NCBI RefSeq assembly: GCF_007860105.1
Contig: NZ_SJPU01000003.1
Location: 905,904 to 969,903, forward strand
Source of the DNA: Allorhodopirellula heiligendammensis
GTDB taxonomy: Bacteria > Planctomycetota > Planctomycetia > Pirellulales > Pirellulaceae
DNA length: 64,000 bases
Reading direction: 5' to 3'
Every line of letters begins with the position of its first letter. The stretch's first letter is position 1. A program made the translations under genes and the position numbers. A model generated the notes under the pieces. The model was not told the DNA's origin. It ran no database searches and worked only from the letters and a program-made list of their open reading frames with translations. Of this stretch, positions 33,763 to 42,921 are shown piece by piece.

Positions 33763-34797
33763 ATGAACAACGCCCCCTATCCACAAACTTTGCCCCAGCA
33801 GCTTCGTGAGCTGGGCGAGCGATGGGACGCCGGACGTCTCAAACGTGTGTACACCACACCGATCGGACGATTCGTGCTGTGCTGGATGGCACTGGTCGTC
33901 CTCTTGCAGATTGGGGCCGAAATTCTCAAGAACGCGACTGCCCGGGGATGGATCAGTGGTACCGGTTGGGGATGGGCACTGCCGACCATGTTGTATGAGT
34001 GGCGGTATGCTGCTGCCCAAGTTGGCGCGGTCGCGCTGGTGGTCTGGTTCCAGTGTCGTTGGCCCCAACGACATCGCTGGGGATGGTTCGTTGGTTTCAC
34101 GCTTGGCTACGTCGTGTTTTTGAGAATCGTCGGAATGCTGGGGACTTATCGGAGTATGCAAATGTCTTGGACGAATCTTTGGCCATTCGTCGTGCAACTT
34201 TTCGAGATCGGGTTGCTGACGTTTTTCGTACGGGCAGGGAACGTCGTTATCCGGATTTTCCTCGTCGGTTGCAGCGTAAATTACATCGCGTCGGACGATT
34301 CAGAATCAGCATCCCATCCGCTACCAACGCACAATTCATGGTCTCTCGGCGGGATGTTTCTGGTCGTGTTAGGGGCTGCTGGTTTTCTGGCAATTCTACG
34401 ACCTACCAAGGAGTTGTGGGCACCCTCTGAGTTGTTTGGCTCTGACCCAGCGATGATGGCATTTTGGTGGATCGGCGTTTTTCTAGAGCTGCTAATCGTG
34501 TGGGTGCTGGCATATGCTGTTGCGGCCCAGCGGGTTCGAGGACAACCGTGGATTTTACCTGCTGCGTTGGTCTTCGCCGTGGCCATCCCCCGACTTGCGG
34601 GGTGGATAGTTTGGCAAATCTCGCCACCGTCGGGACTGGCTCCTCACCATTGGTATTTTGTCTATCTTGGGATCGATACCATCGGGGCGATCTTCACAAT
34701 AGCATTGTTGGCATGGTTCTTTGTCGCCTGTGAGCGTTCGGGGTTGCGTTTGGCGATGTGGATTCGCGGGTCGGATGATGCTATACCAACCCCATGA
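33763..34797 (+). CDS. Polytopic membrane protein of unknown function
   Basis: A 344-residue product with about eight hydrophobic helices (for example IGRFVLCWMALVVLLQIGAE, AAAQVGAVALVVWFQ, GMFLVVLGAAGFLAIL, WWIGVFLELLIVWVLAYAV and IDTIGAIFTIALLAWFFVAC). A short cytoplasmic N-terminal region comes first (LPQQLRELGERWDAGRLKRV). I recognise no family. Its stop overlaps the start of a stand-alone M41 zincin gene by 4 nt (ATGA), so the pair is probably translated together and may function as a membrane anchor plus protease. Confidence 0.75.
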   Translation: MNNAPYPQTLPQQLRELGERWDAGRLKRVYTTPIGRFVLCWMALVVLLQIGAEILKNATARGWISGTGWGWALPTMLYEWRYAAAQVGAVALVVWFQCRWPQRHRWGWFVGFTLGYVVFLRIVGMLGTYRSMQMSWTNLWPFVVQLFEIGLLTFFVRAGNVVIRIFLVGCSVNYIASDDSESASHPLPTHNSWSLGGMFLVVLGAAGFLAILRPTKELWAPSELFGSDPAMMAFWWIGVFLELLIVWVLAYAVAAQRVRGQPWILPAALVFAVAIPRLAGWIVWQISPPSGLAPHHWYFVYLGIDTIGAIFTIALLAWFFVACERSGLRLAMWIRGSDDAIPTP

Positions 34798-35327
34798 AAA
34801 CGCCCGACTCCAAGACCCCGCCTACGCAACCCAGTCCAGGGGCCGATGACGCACTGGTCGCGACTGCCCACCATGAAGCGGGACATGCCGTGATGGCGGT
34901 ATCGCTAGGCAGGCACATCCATAAAGTTACGATCGCGCCCGGGAAAATGGCGTTTGGCGGAACGCGGTTGGGGCACTGCGAGATTAAAAAGGGGCGTGCC
35001 AAAGGGGTCAACGACCGACTCGAGGATGATGTCTTGATACTTTTGGCAGGGATGGTTGCCGAAGCCAGGTTCACGGGGCAATATTGCCATCGTGGCGCTG
35101 GCCGTGATTTGGATGATGTCGCCAATTTGCTATGTACGCGGGCCGCCTCCCCACGGCAACATGAAACGCTGCGGCGACGGATGATCGCCAAGACCGAGCA
35201 CATCCTCAGTGACGATGCACACGTCGCGGCCATCCGTACGATCGCCGGTGAGTTGCTCGACAAGACGACGATCAGTGGCCGCGCCGTGCGACATCATTTC
35301 CAACAAGCCCAACAACGACACCCTTAA
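34794..35327 (+). CDS. Stand-alone M41 (FtsH-type) peptidase-like domain
   Basis: The 177-residue protein contains only the C-terminal zinc-protease region of FtsH, without AAA ATPase or transmembrane helices. The HEAGH zinc motif is at 27-31 (ATAHHEAGHAVMAVSLG), followed by VTIAPGKMAFGGTRLG, LAGMVAEARFTGQ (the helix after the active site in FtsH) and GAGRDLDDVANLL, where Asp104 fits the third zinc ligand. The activity would be ATP-independent unless a partner supplies it. It is coupled to the upstream membrane protein and lies 15 nt before tex. Confidence 0.8.
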   Translation: MKTPDSKTPPTQPSPGADDALVATAHHEAGHAVMAVSLGRHIHKVTIAPGKMAFGGTRLGHCEIKKGRAKGVNDRLEDDVLILLAGMVAEARFTGQYCHRGAGRDLDDVANLLCTRAASPRQHETLRRRMIAKTEHILSDDAHVAAIRTIAGELLDKTTISGRAVRHHFQQAQQRHP

Positions 35328-35342
35328 CGCCAACAATCCTTC

Positions 35343-37505
35343 ATGGCCACCACTTCCGCTACCGATCCAATCATCACCGAAACCATCGCCCGTGAGCTAG
35401 CCCTGCCGCTTGCCCAGGTCAGTTCGGTGGTTGAGCTGCTCGCCGCTGGGAATACGATTCCGTTCATCGCCCGTTACCGCAAGGAGGTCACCGGCGGCCT
35501 CGACGAGGTCGCGTTGCGGGCGATCGAAGACGCACTGGAAAAAGCGACCGCGTTGGCGGCTCGCAAAGTAACGGTCCTCAAGACGATTGAGGGTCAGGGG
35601 CAATTGACCGACCGACTCCGGGCCGAGATCGAAGCCTGCGGGGACTTGCGGACACTCGAGGCCATCTATCTTCCCTTCAAGCCCAAGCGACGCACGCGGG
35701 CCACGATTGCACGCGAGCGAGGCTTGCAGCCACTCGCTGACCTGCTGCTCCAGCAGTCTCAACTCGATCGGTCCAAAGACTCCGTGTTGGCTTCGTTTGT
35801 CAACGCTGAGGCCGACGTGCCGGACGCAGAGACCGCCATTGCTGGAGCGATCGACATCATTGCCGAGCAGTGGAGCGAGGACGTGCCGACGCGCGAGTGG
35901 ATGCTGGAGAAGGGAATGAAGTTTGGCCAGATCACCTCCAACGTCAAACGCGGCAAGAAGGAGGAGGCGGCCAAATTTGAACAGTACCTCGATCGACATG
36001 AATCGGCCGCCCGGATTCCTGGCCACCGTTTGCTCGCGATGTTGCGGGGCGAAGCTGAAGGTGTCCTGCGAGTCGCTCTGGCCATGGAGGACGATCGGGC
36101 AATCTCGCATCTGAAATCCACCTTTATAAAAAATCCCCGTTCGACGTTTCATCGTGAACTACAGACCGCTGCCGAAGAATGTTTTGAGCGACACCTACAA
36201 CCGGCGACACAATCGTCAGTATTGCAAATCCTCAAGGAGCGGGCCGACGAAGAAGCTATCCAGGTGTTTGGAAAGAACCTCCACGAACTGTTGATGGCGG
36301 CACCTGCAGGGCCCCGGGTCACGATCGGTATCGATCCCGGTTTTCGTACCGGTTGCAAGGTTGCGATCGTCGATGGCACCGGCAAATTCCTCGCCAATAC
36401 GACCATCTATCCCACGCCGCCCAAAAGCGATACGGTCGCCGCGGGCAAAACGCTACTGGCTGCGATTCAAAAATATGGGGTTGAGCTGATTGCGATCGGC
36501 AACGGCACTGCGTCGCGAGAGACGGATGCCTTCGTGGGCGATCTTATCCGCGAACACCAACTCGATGTCACGAAAGTCATGGTGAGTGAGTCGGGGGCGT
36601 CGATTTACTCGGCCAGCGAATTGGCAGGGAAAGAGTTTCCCGATCTTGATATTACCGTGCGCGGGGCGATTAGTATCGCCCGCCGCCTCCAAGACCCACT
36701 GGCCGAACTCGTCAAAACGGACCCCAAATCAATTGGGGTCGGCCAATATCAGCATGACGTTAATCAAACGCAGCTTCGGAAGTGTCTCGATCGGACGGTG
36801 GAGACGTGTGTTAATCGCGTCGGCGTGGATCTCAATATGGCGAGCGTGCCGTTGCTTTCGCACGTCGCTGGCATCGGCCCCAAGTTGGCTGAGAATATTG
36901 TCGCCTTCCGCGACGCCAACGGTCGTTTCGAGAGTCGCCGGCAGTTGACCAAGGTCCCTAAACTCGGCAAGAAAGCATTCGAACAGGCCGCAGGTTTCTT
37001 GCGAATCCGTGGCGGCGATGAACCGCTAGACAATTCGGCCGTGCACCCAGAAAGCTACCCCGTCGTCAGCCGCATGGCGGGATCACTCGCCGCGGACGTC
37101 AAGACTCTCGTTGGCAATGCGGGATTAAGTCAAAAGCTGCAACCGGAACAGTTTGTCGACGCCCAATTCGGCTTGCCTACCATTCGCGATATCATCGCCG
37201 AACTGGGGAAACCAGGCCGTGACCCGAGAAGTGAATTCAAGGTCGCTCATTTTGACGAGTCGGTGAATTCGATGGAGGATCTCGCCGTTGGGATGGTTCT
37301 GGAAGGTGTGATCACCAATGTCACGCATTTTGGCGCGTTCATTGACCTCGGCGTCCATCAAGATGGATTGATTCACGTCTCGCAGTTGGCGAACACCTTT
37401 GTCAAGGATCCCAACGATATCGTATCGGTCGGTGATGTCGTCAAAGTGAAAGTCTTGGAAGTCGATATGGACCGTAAACGGATTGCGGTCACGCGAAAGT
37501 TTTAA
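35343..37505 (+). CDS. tex: Tex family S1 RNA-binding transcription accessory protein
   Basis: The 720-residue product matches Tex, a nucleic-acid-binding protein related to eukaryotic Spt6. In order: the N-terminal helical region (IPFIARYRKEVTGGLDEVAL, about 37-60), the YqgF/RNase H-like domain (GPRVTIGIDPGFRTGCKVAI), and IAIGNGTASRETDAFV. Then come the HhH pair (VPLLSHVAGIGPKLAENIVA, LTKVPKLGKKAFEQAAGFLR) and a C-terminal S1 domain (MVLEGVITNVTHFGAFIDLG to the end). Length is slightly shorter than usual (about 770), the S1 domain ending almost at the C-terminus. Confidence 0.96.
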   Translation: MATTSATDPIITETIARELALPLAQVSSVVELLAAGNTIPFIARYRKEVTGGLDEVALRAIEDALEKATALAARKVTVLKTIEGQGQLTDRLRAEIEACGDLRTLEAIYLPFKPKRRTRATIARERGLQPLADLLLQQSQLDRSKDSVLASFVNAEADVPDAETAIAGAIDIIAEQWSEDVPTREWMLEKGMKFGQITSNVKRGKKEEAAKFEQYLDRHESAARIPGHRLLAMLRGEAEGVLRVALAMEDDRAISHLKSTFIKNPRSTFHRELQTAAEECFERHLQPATQSSVLQILKERADEEAIQVFGKNLHELLMAAPAGPRVTIGIDPGFRTGCKVAIVDGTGKFLANTTIYPTPPKSDTVAAGKTLLAAIQKYGVELIAIGNGTASRETDAFVGDLIREHQLDVTKVMVSESGASIYSASELAGKEFPDLDITVRGAISIARRLQDPLAELVKTDPKSIGVGQYQHDVNQTQLRKCLDRTVETCVNRVGVDLNMASVPLLSHVAGIGPKLAENIVAFRDANGRFESRRQLTKVPKLGKKAFEQAAGFLRIRGGDEPLDNSAVHPESYPVVSRMAGSLAADVKTLVGNAGLSQKLQPEQFVDAQFGLPTIRDIIAELGKPGRDPRSEFKVAHFDESVNSMEDLAVGMVLEGVITNVTHFGAFIDLGVHQDGLIHVSQLANTFVKDPNDIVSVGDVVKVKVLEVDMDRKRIAVTRKF

Positions 37506-37510
37506 ACTCG

Positions 37511-38971
37511 CTACGACATCAGCCCGATGCACATCCCCGTGATCACCACGGCAGCGATCAAGTTGAGTACCAGCCCCGTGCGGGCCATTTCTTCGGTGCT
37601 GATTCCTCCTGCACCAAAAACAATCGCGTTGGGTGGCGTCGCGACAGGCAGCATGAACGCGCACGAACAACTGATCGTGCCCGGTACCATCAACACGGCA
37701 GGCGGCAATTCAAGTTGCATCGCGAGTTCACCCAGAATCGGCAGCAGCAGCATTGCCGTCGCCGTACTGCTGGTGATCTCGGTCATGAATGTTACCAAGC
37801 AGCATACGGCTATGATGATCACCCAGGTTGGCGCTCCAGCCATGAAGGTCAATTGGTTTCCAATCGCGGCACTCAGCCCGGAGTTCTGAAACCCGCTAGC
37901 CAATGCCATCCCGCCACCGAACATCACCAAAATTCCCCACGGAATCTTGGCAGCTGTTTCCCAGTCGAGCAGTCGCTCACACCGGTGGTCCACCGCGGCG
38001 GGTGGTTGATCGGCGGCTCCGTTCGACGGCAGCGACTCAATATGCTCGTCTCGCCGCCGACCGCTTGGACAAAGAAACATCATGAGGGACGCGGCGAGTG
38101 CGACCGTCGAGTCGCCCACCATCGCCCTGTCGGTGGGCAGCAGTGCGGACCATCCGCCCAGCGGTCCGGCGCGAAAAATCCATAATAACGCCGTAACGAA
38201 AAAAATCACCAGGACGCGCCGCTCATTGCTCTGCATGGGACCGATCGACGGCATCGCAATGGGCTTCATCTCGCCTACTCCTCGCGTCAACCACCACCAG
38301 ATGATCGGTAGCAAGATCAACGTGATGGGTAGGCCGATGGACATCCATGTCGCAAAGGGCATCTCCTGTCCGGTCCGTTCGTAGAATTGCCCCATGAAGA
38401 CGACATTCGGCGGTGTACCTATCGGTGTCGCCATCCCACCCACGCTCGCCGAATAGGCGATTCCTAGCAGCAGCGGTGTGCGCAGACGCGGGTCACTGGA
38501 TTGCTGTAGCACTGCCATCGCGATCGGAAGCATCATCAGTGCGGTCGCTGAATTGCTGATCCACATTGACAGCCCTGCCGTTGCCAACATGAAGCCCAGA
38601 ACCAAACGTTTTCCGCTGGATCCGCCGACTAATCGCACCATTGCGATCGCGATACGGCGGTGCGCACCGCTACGTTCCATCGCTGCGGACAATAGAAACC
38701 CACCGAGTAGCAGTAGGATGACGGTGTGACCGTAAGATGAGGCGATCTCCTGATGTCCGACGACACCCAGCAGAGGCAACAACACAAACGGCACCAAGCC
38801 CACCACCGCGAGTGACAGGCATTCAAAGATCCACCACACCGCGCAGATAATGGCAACGCCTGCACAGGCAGATGCTTGGGGAGGCAACCCTCCGCAGTAG
38901 CAAACGACTGCAACGAGAATCGCGAGCACCGGACCTCCTGGTAACATCCATCGTGAAATCGCTGCGTTCAT
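37511..38971 (-). CDS. DASS/SLC13 family sodium-coupled anion transporter
   Basis: A 486-residue inner membrane transporter with about 11-12 helices. The two inverted repeats each carry the Ser-Asn-Thr-type substrate/sodium motif: WISNSATALMMLP in the first half and TEITSSTATAMLLLP in the second. VATPPNAIVFG and PIGTPPNVVF are the matching loops. A hydrophilic loop of about 45 residues lies in the middle. The family carries dicarboxylates, sulfate or phosphate with Na+; the substrate here is not decided by sequence. It converges with tex with only 5 nt between stops. Confidence 0.88.
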   Translation of the reverse strand: MNAAISRWMLPGGPVLAILVAVVCYCGGLPPQASACAGVAIICAVWWIFECLSLAVVGLVPFVLLPLLGVVGHQEIASSYGHTVILLLLGGFLLSAAMERSGAHRRIAIAMVRLVGGSSGKRLVLGFMLATAGLSMWISNSATALMMLPIAMAVLQQSSDPRLRTPLLLGIAYSASVGGMATPIGTPPNVVFMGQFYERTGQEMPFATWMSIGLPITLILLPIIWWWLTRGVGEMKPIAMPSIGPMQSNERRVLVIFFVTALLWIFRAGPLGGWSALLPTDRAMVGDSTVALAASLMMFLCPSGRRRDEHIESLPSNGAADQPPAAVDHRCERLLDWETAAKIPWGILVMFGGGMALASGFQNSGLSAAIGNQLTFMAGAPTWVIIIAVCCLVTFMTEITSSTATAMLLLPILGELAMQLELPPAVLMVPGTISCSCAFMLPVATPPNAIVFGAGGISTEEMARTGLVLNLIAAVVITGMCIGLMS

Positions 38972-39191
38972 GAAGTGAATCTGGTTGGCAACATCGGGGA
39001 AACGACTGCGGCTAGAATGGTCGGTCGGTCAACGGAGATCGTTCAGGCCGGCACGAAGCGAAAGCCAGAGCTCGTAAGTTTAATCCGGTGGTTAGACCAG
39101 ATTTCACCATCCCTCGGGGAGGGTGAACACAGGAGACGGAAATTGCGGGTTCTGGCGCTAACACCAAACCATCTCAGTGATCTCGCCCAAC

Positions 39192-40406
39192 ATGATAGCC
39201 AAAGTAACAATGACCTACACTCGACTGCACTTTCTAAACTTCATTCGCTGCTGGATCGGATTGAGCATGTTGGGCTGCGGGCTGGCGGCGATGGCTCAAT
39301 CGCCCTCATCGGCCTCATCGGCGTCTTCAGCGGTCGACACCGAGCGAAAATCGGATCGCAATGTGTTGCTCGTAACGCTCGATGGCATGCGTTGGCAGGA
39401 TGTCTTTCGCGGTGCTGATCGTCGCTTGGTCTCGACGGAGGCCGGCGCCAAAAATATCCGCGAAACGCAAGAGCGGTTTGTCGTCGAGGACCCGGTTGCC
39501 GCTCGCGAGAAACTCATGCCGTTCCTGTGGTCCAACGTGGCGGCAGAGGGTGTCCTGTATGGCGATCCCGCGCAAGAGTCCTCCGTTCGTGTCACGAACA
39601 ATCGGCACTTTTCCTACCCCGGCTACAGTGAACTGCTGTGTGGGCGAGCCGATCCAGCGATCGATTCCAACGCGAAGGAGTACAATGAAAATGTCACGGT
39701 GTTGGAGTGGCTCGATTCTCAAACTGACCTTCACGGTCGGGTCGCTGCGTTTTGTTCGTGGGACGTGTTTCCTTTTATCATCAATGACAAACGCAGCGGC
39801 GTACTCGTCAATGCGGGCTGGGCACCAGTGGCTGATATCATCCCCGCAGGCGACCCCGCCGATCAGCACGCGCATGCTGAACTGCAGCGACTCGATGCAC
39901 TGGCGGCGGAGATTCCGCATTTATGGAGCAGTGTGCGCTACGACTACTTCACCTTCAAAGCCGCCCAGGTCTACCTCCAGACGCAGCGCCCTCGCGTGAT
40001 GTACGTCTCCTTCGGTGAGACGGATGATTGGGCGCATGAAGGACGCTACGATCTATATTTGGAGTCGGCTCAACGCAACGATGATTACATTCGCCAGTTG
40101 TGGGAAACGATTCAGACGATGGATGGTTATCGAGATAATACGACTCTGATCATCACGTCGGACCATGGTCGAGGGGACGACCGCACGTCTTGGAAATCCC
40201 ATAGCACCTCGATCCCAGGCTGTGATGTTATCTGGGCCGCCGCGATGGGGCCTGGAATTCAACCAGGACACGCGGGCCACCTCCAGCTCACGCAGTCGCA
40301 AATTGCCGCTACCGTCGCTGCAGTGTTGGGGTACGACTTTACCGAGTCTAACCCAGCGGTCGCAAAGCCCCTGCCCTGCGTGCCAGGTCTAGCGAAACAG
40401 GAGTGA
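39192..40406 (+). CDS. Secreted type I phosphodiesterase/alkaline phosphatase-like protein
   Basis: The protein (404 residues from this ATG) has a signal peptide (FIRCWIGLSMLGCGLAAMAQ) and a sulfatase/alkaline-phosphatase-superfamily fold. RNVLLVTLDGMRWQDVF carries the first metal Asp, NRHFSYPGYSELLCG a probable Ser nucleophile, YVSFGETDDWAHEGRYD metal Asp/His, and TLIITSDHGRGDD the second metal Asp-His. A GTG at 39177 and an ATG at 39210 are alternative starts. It likely cleaves a phosphate ester outside the cytoplasm; the substrate is unknown. It converges with egtB. Confidence 0.8.
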   Translation: MIAKVTMTYTRLHFLNFIRCWIGLSMLGCGLAAMAQSPSSASSASSAVDTERKSDRNVLLVTLDGMRWQDVFRGADRRLVSTEAGAKNIRETQERFVVEDPVAAREKLMPFLWSNVAAEGVLYGDPAQESSVRVTNNRHFSYPGYSELLCGRADPAIDSNAKEYNENVTVLEWLDSQTDLHGRVAAFCSWDVFPFIINDKRSGVLVNAGWAPVADIIPAGDPADQHAHAELQRLDALAAEIPHLWSSVRYDYFTFKAAQVYLQTQRPRVMYVSFGETDDWAHEGRYDLYLESAQRNDDYIRQLWETIQTMDGYRDNTTLIITSDHGRGDDRTSWKSHSTSIPGCDVIWAAAMGPGIQPGHAGHLQLTQSQIAATVAAVLGYDFTESNPAVAKPLPCVPGLAKQE

Positions 40407-40452
40407 GAGATGGCGTGGGCCGCGCACGACGGTCTCGTGAAGGTGTGCTCGC

Positions 40453-41742
40453 TCAATGATCCGCCAACCGAATGCCGCTGAACTGCCAACGGGTTTCCGG
40501 TGGAAAGAAATTGCGATACGTCACGCGAATGTGATCTGACGAGGTCGCGCAAGAACCGCCTCGCAAAACAAATTGATTGCACATGAATTTCCCGTTGTAT
40601 TCACCTAACGCCCCTGCCGCCGGTGCGTATCCGGGATAGGCTTGGTACTGGCTCGAGGTCCACTCCCATACGTTGCCTAGCCAATCGCTGATTGCTTGCT
40701 GGTATGGGTGAATCACGTGGTTGCTAGCGAGCAGCCGATCTGCCAGTGCGTTCCCCGGCGAAGCGTCCCGCGCTGCAAACTCCCATTCGAATTCTGTGGG
40801 CAGCCGCTTTCCCGACCAGCGGGCAAATGCGTCGGCTTCGAAGTAGCTGACGTGACAGACCGGATCGTCCAATCGCAAGGGAATGCGCCCTGCAAGCGTA
40901 AATTGGTCATAGCGATCCTCAAGCGATAGCCAATACAATGGGGCCTGCCAACCATTGCGGTTGACGGCGTCCCAACCTAGCGATAGCCAGAGCATTGGAT
41001 TTTGATAACCACCGTCCCGTATGAATTCCAAATACTCACCGTTGGTGACACAGCGAGATCCGATTTGATGCCGATGAATCAACTCGCGATGACGCGGCCC
41101 CTCGTTGTCATAGGCGAACGCAGTGCGAGATGCGTCGTGACCAATATCGGTGATGGTTTCGCGCTCCGTACGCCATTGCATTGGCGTCGCCTCCGCGGTG
41201 TCCGCAGCGTCAGATGACGACTGATAGGCGGGGAGATCTGGATTGCTGAACAGCACATGTTTGATGTCGGTGAACATCAATTCCTGGTGCTGCTGCTCAT
41301 GATTCAACCCCAGAACCAGCACCTCACGTTGGTACTCGGTGAGTTCGTTTGCTTCAAGCCAATCGAGAACGAGGCGATCGACGTGGCGGCGGTACATCCA
41401 TACTTCGTCCAAACTGGGACGCGAGATCTGACCGCGTCTGTCACGGGGAAAGGCATGACCAACGCTGTTGTAGTATGAGTTGAACAACGACTCATACCGC
41501 TGGTCGAACGCTTCATAGCCACTTCGCTGTTTCAGCAAAAATGTTTCGAAGAACCAGGTCGTGTGGGCGAGGTGCCACTTCGTTGGACTGGCATCTGGCA
41601 TGGACTGGACCGAGCAATCTTCCGCTGAAAGTGGCGCGGCAATCCGCTCGCTCAGCGAGCGGATTCGCTGGTAGTAGGCCCCCAGCGATGGCGTCGGGAC
41701 GGAGGCAGACGTGCGATGATTTAAATCAGTTTGCATCGGCAT
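40453..41742 (-). CDS. egtB: Ergothioneine biosynthesis sulfoxide synthase EgtB
   Basis: EgtB joins hercynine to a thiol (gamma-glutamylcysteine or cysteine, depending on type) using O2 and a non-haem iron. The 429-residue product has the N-terminal DinB-like domain with iron-binding His residues (KWHLAHTTWFFETFLL and LNHEQQHQELMFTDIKHVLF), followed by the FGE-sulfatase-like domain. The latter shows RCVTNGEYLEFIRDGGYQ, PVCHVSYFEADAFARWSG, RLPTEFEWEFAAR, WLGNVWEWTSSQYQ and FVLRGGSCAT. The frame is open far upstream, but the ATG at 41742 gives the usual start; it overlaps egtD by 17 nt. No egtA, egtC or egtE is adjacent. Confidence 0.94.
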   Translation of the reverse strand: MPMQTDLNHRTSASVPTPSLGAYYQRIRSLSERIAAPLSAEDCSVQSMPDASPTKWHLAHTTWFFETFLLKQRSGYEAFDQRYESLFNSYYNSVGHAFPRDRRGQISRPSLDEVWMYRRHVDRLVLDWLEANELTEYQREVLVLGLNHEQQHQELMFTDIKHVLFSNPDLPAYQSSSDAADTAEATPMQWRTERETITDIGHDASRTAFAYDNEGPRHRELIHRHQIGSRCVTNGEYLEFIRDGGYQNPMLWLSLGWDAVNRNGWQAPLYWLSLEDRYDQFTLAGRIPLRLDDPVCHVSYFEADAFARWSGKRLPTEFEWEFAARDASPGNALADRLLASNHVIHPYQQAISDWLGNVWEWTSSQYQAYPGYAPAAGALGEYNGKFMCNQFVLRGGSCATSSDHIRVTYRNFFPPETRWQFSGIRLADH

Positions 41743-42733
41743 TACGGTTCTCCAAGTACATGATTGCGAAGTAGCTCTGATCATCTGACCAGACCCGTCG
41801 CACAGCCAGTCCCGCGTGCGAAGCCATCTGGGTGAAACCCGCGATCGTATATTTGTGAGAATACTCGGTATGAATCCGCTCGCCCTTCTCGAACGAAATC
41901 TCGATCTCGTCGATCCGGACAATCTGGTCGCATTCACTCTCGAGAAAGATTTCGATGCGTTCGGCGGTCGCGTTGTAAAACGCCACGTGGCGGAACTGAC
42001 CCGTATCAAAGTTAGCCCCTGCTTCCCGATTCATGCGATCGAGTAGGTTCAGGCTGAATTCGGCAGTGATGCCTGCGGCGTCGTTATAGGCGGCTTCCAA
42101 AACTGCGATGTCCTTTTGCAGATCAAATCCGATTAGCAGTCCACCGCAGACTCCGCAGCAGTCACTGATTTTATGGAGTAGCCGTTGAGCATCGTGCGGC
42201 GGGAAGTTGCCAATCGTTGAACCGGGGAAATAGACACACACTTGATCGCCCGGGAATCGCTCGGAATTCTCCAGAGCAGCGCAGAAATCATCGATGATCG
42301 GATTGATTTCGATTTCAGGATATTCGCTCCGCAGTTGCTGCGCTGTGGCCAGCACATGATCCTCGGAGATATCGATCGGTATGTAGGAACGCGGTTGATC
42401 GAGATGATCTAACAGCAGTCGTGTCTTTACGCTGCTGCCGCTACCGAGTTCAACGACGTTGGCGTGCGGGCCGATCTCGCGTGTGATTGCCACCGCGTTC
42501 GACTCCATGATCGCCAGTTCTGTTCGAGTTGGGTAGTATTCGGGAAGCTCACAGATCTGATCAAACAGGGCCGACCCACGCTCATCGTAAAGATACTTCG
42601 AACTCAAACGTTTCGGTGTTTGTGACAAGCCTGCTAGGACGTCGGCGAGAAAAACGTCGTCTCGCAGGGAAGCATTTCCCATATCACCATCAGGCTTTTG
42701 CAAATGTTCCGCAGTGGGGGGATTTGTGGGCAT
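41726..42733 (-). CDS. egtD: Histidine N-alpha-methyltransferase EgtD
   Basis: EgtD trimethylates histidine to hercynine with S-adenosylmethionine. The 335-residue product shows the family signatures LSSKYLYDERGSALFDQICE, LPEYYPTRTE, VVELGSGSSVKTRLLLDHL (SAM loop), YIPIDIS, VYFPGSTIGNFPP and IHTEYSHKYT near the substrate site. I chose the ATG at 42733 over in-frame TTG codons just upstream. It precedes egtB, so the pair is sufficient for ergothioneine core synthesis if EgtB accepts cysteine or a partner lyase exists elsewhere. Confidence 0.95.
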   Translation of the reverse strand: MPTNPPTAEHLQKPDGDMGNASLRDDVFLADVLAGLSQTPKRLSSKYLYDERGSALFDQICELPEYYPTRTELAIMESNAVAITREIGPHANVVELGSGSSVKTRLLLDHLDQPRSYIPIDISEDHVLATAQQLRSEYPEIEINPIIDDFCAALENSERFPGDQVCVYFPGSTIGNFPPHDAQRLLHKISDCCGVCGGLLIGFDLQKDIAVLEAAYNDAAGITAEFSLNLLDRMNREAGANFDTGQFRHVAFYNATAERIEIFLESECDQIVRIDEIEISFEKGERIHTEYSHKYTIAGFTQMASHAGLAVRRVWSDDQSYFAIMYLENRNADAN

Positions 42734-42854
42734 CAAGACCAATTTCCATTCGGGGAAGCGGAGGGCTGGAGTAAACAGGGGGCTGGATTAAACAGCACCG
42801 TGGCTCCGATTAGCGTTCCGCCGGCGGAGAGGAGCGTTCGCTGCCTGCCTACGC

Positions 42855-42874
42855 ACTTCCTGCATGCAGGAAGT
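42855..42874. repeat. Perfect 20-bp palindrome upstream of egtD
   Basis: ACTTCCTGCATGCAGGAAGT is fully self-complementary. It lies 122 bp before the egtD start and 48 bp after the stop of the MFS gene upstream on the same strand. It could be the operator of the egtD-egtB operon. A hairpin terminator is less likely, as it has no loop and no T-tract. Two partial direct copies of AATCGCA-TCCCATTGG follow at about 42880-42919. Confidence 0.6.
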
Positions 42875-42921
42875 CTGCGAATCGCAATCCCATTGGACAG
42901 CAAATCGCATTCCCATTGGTC

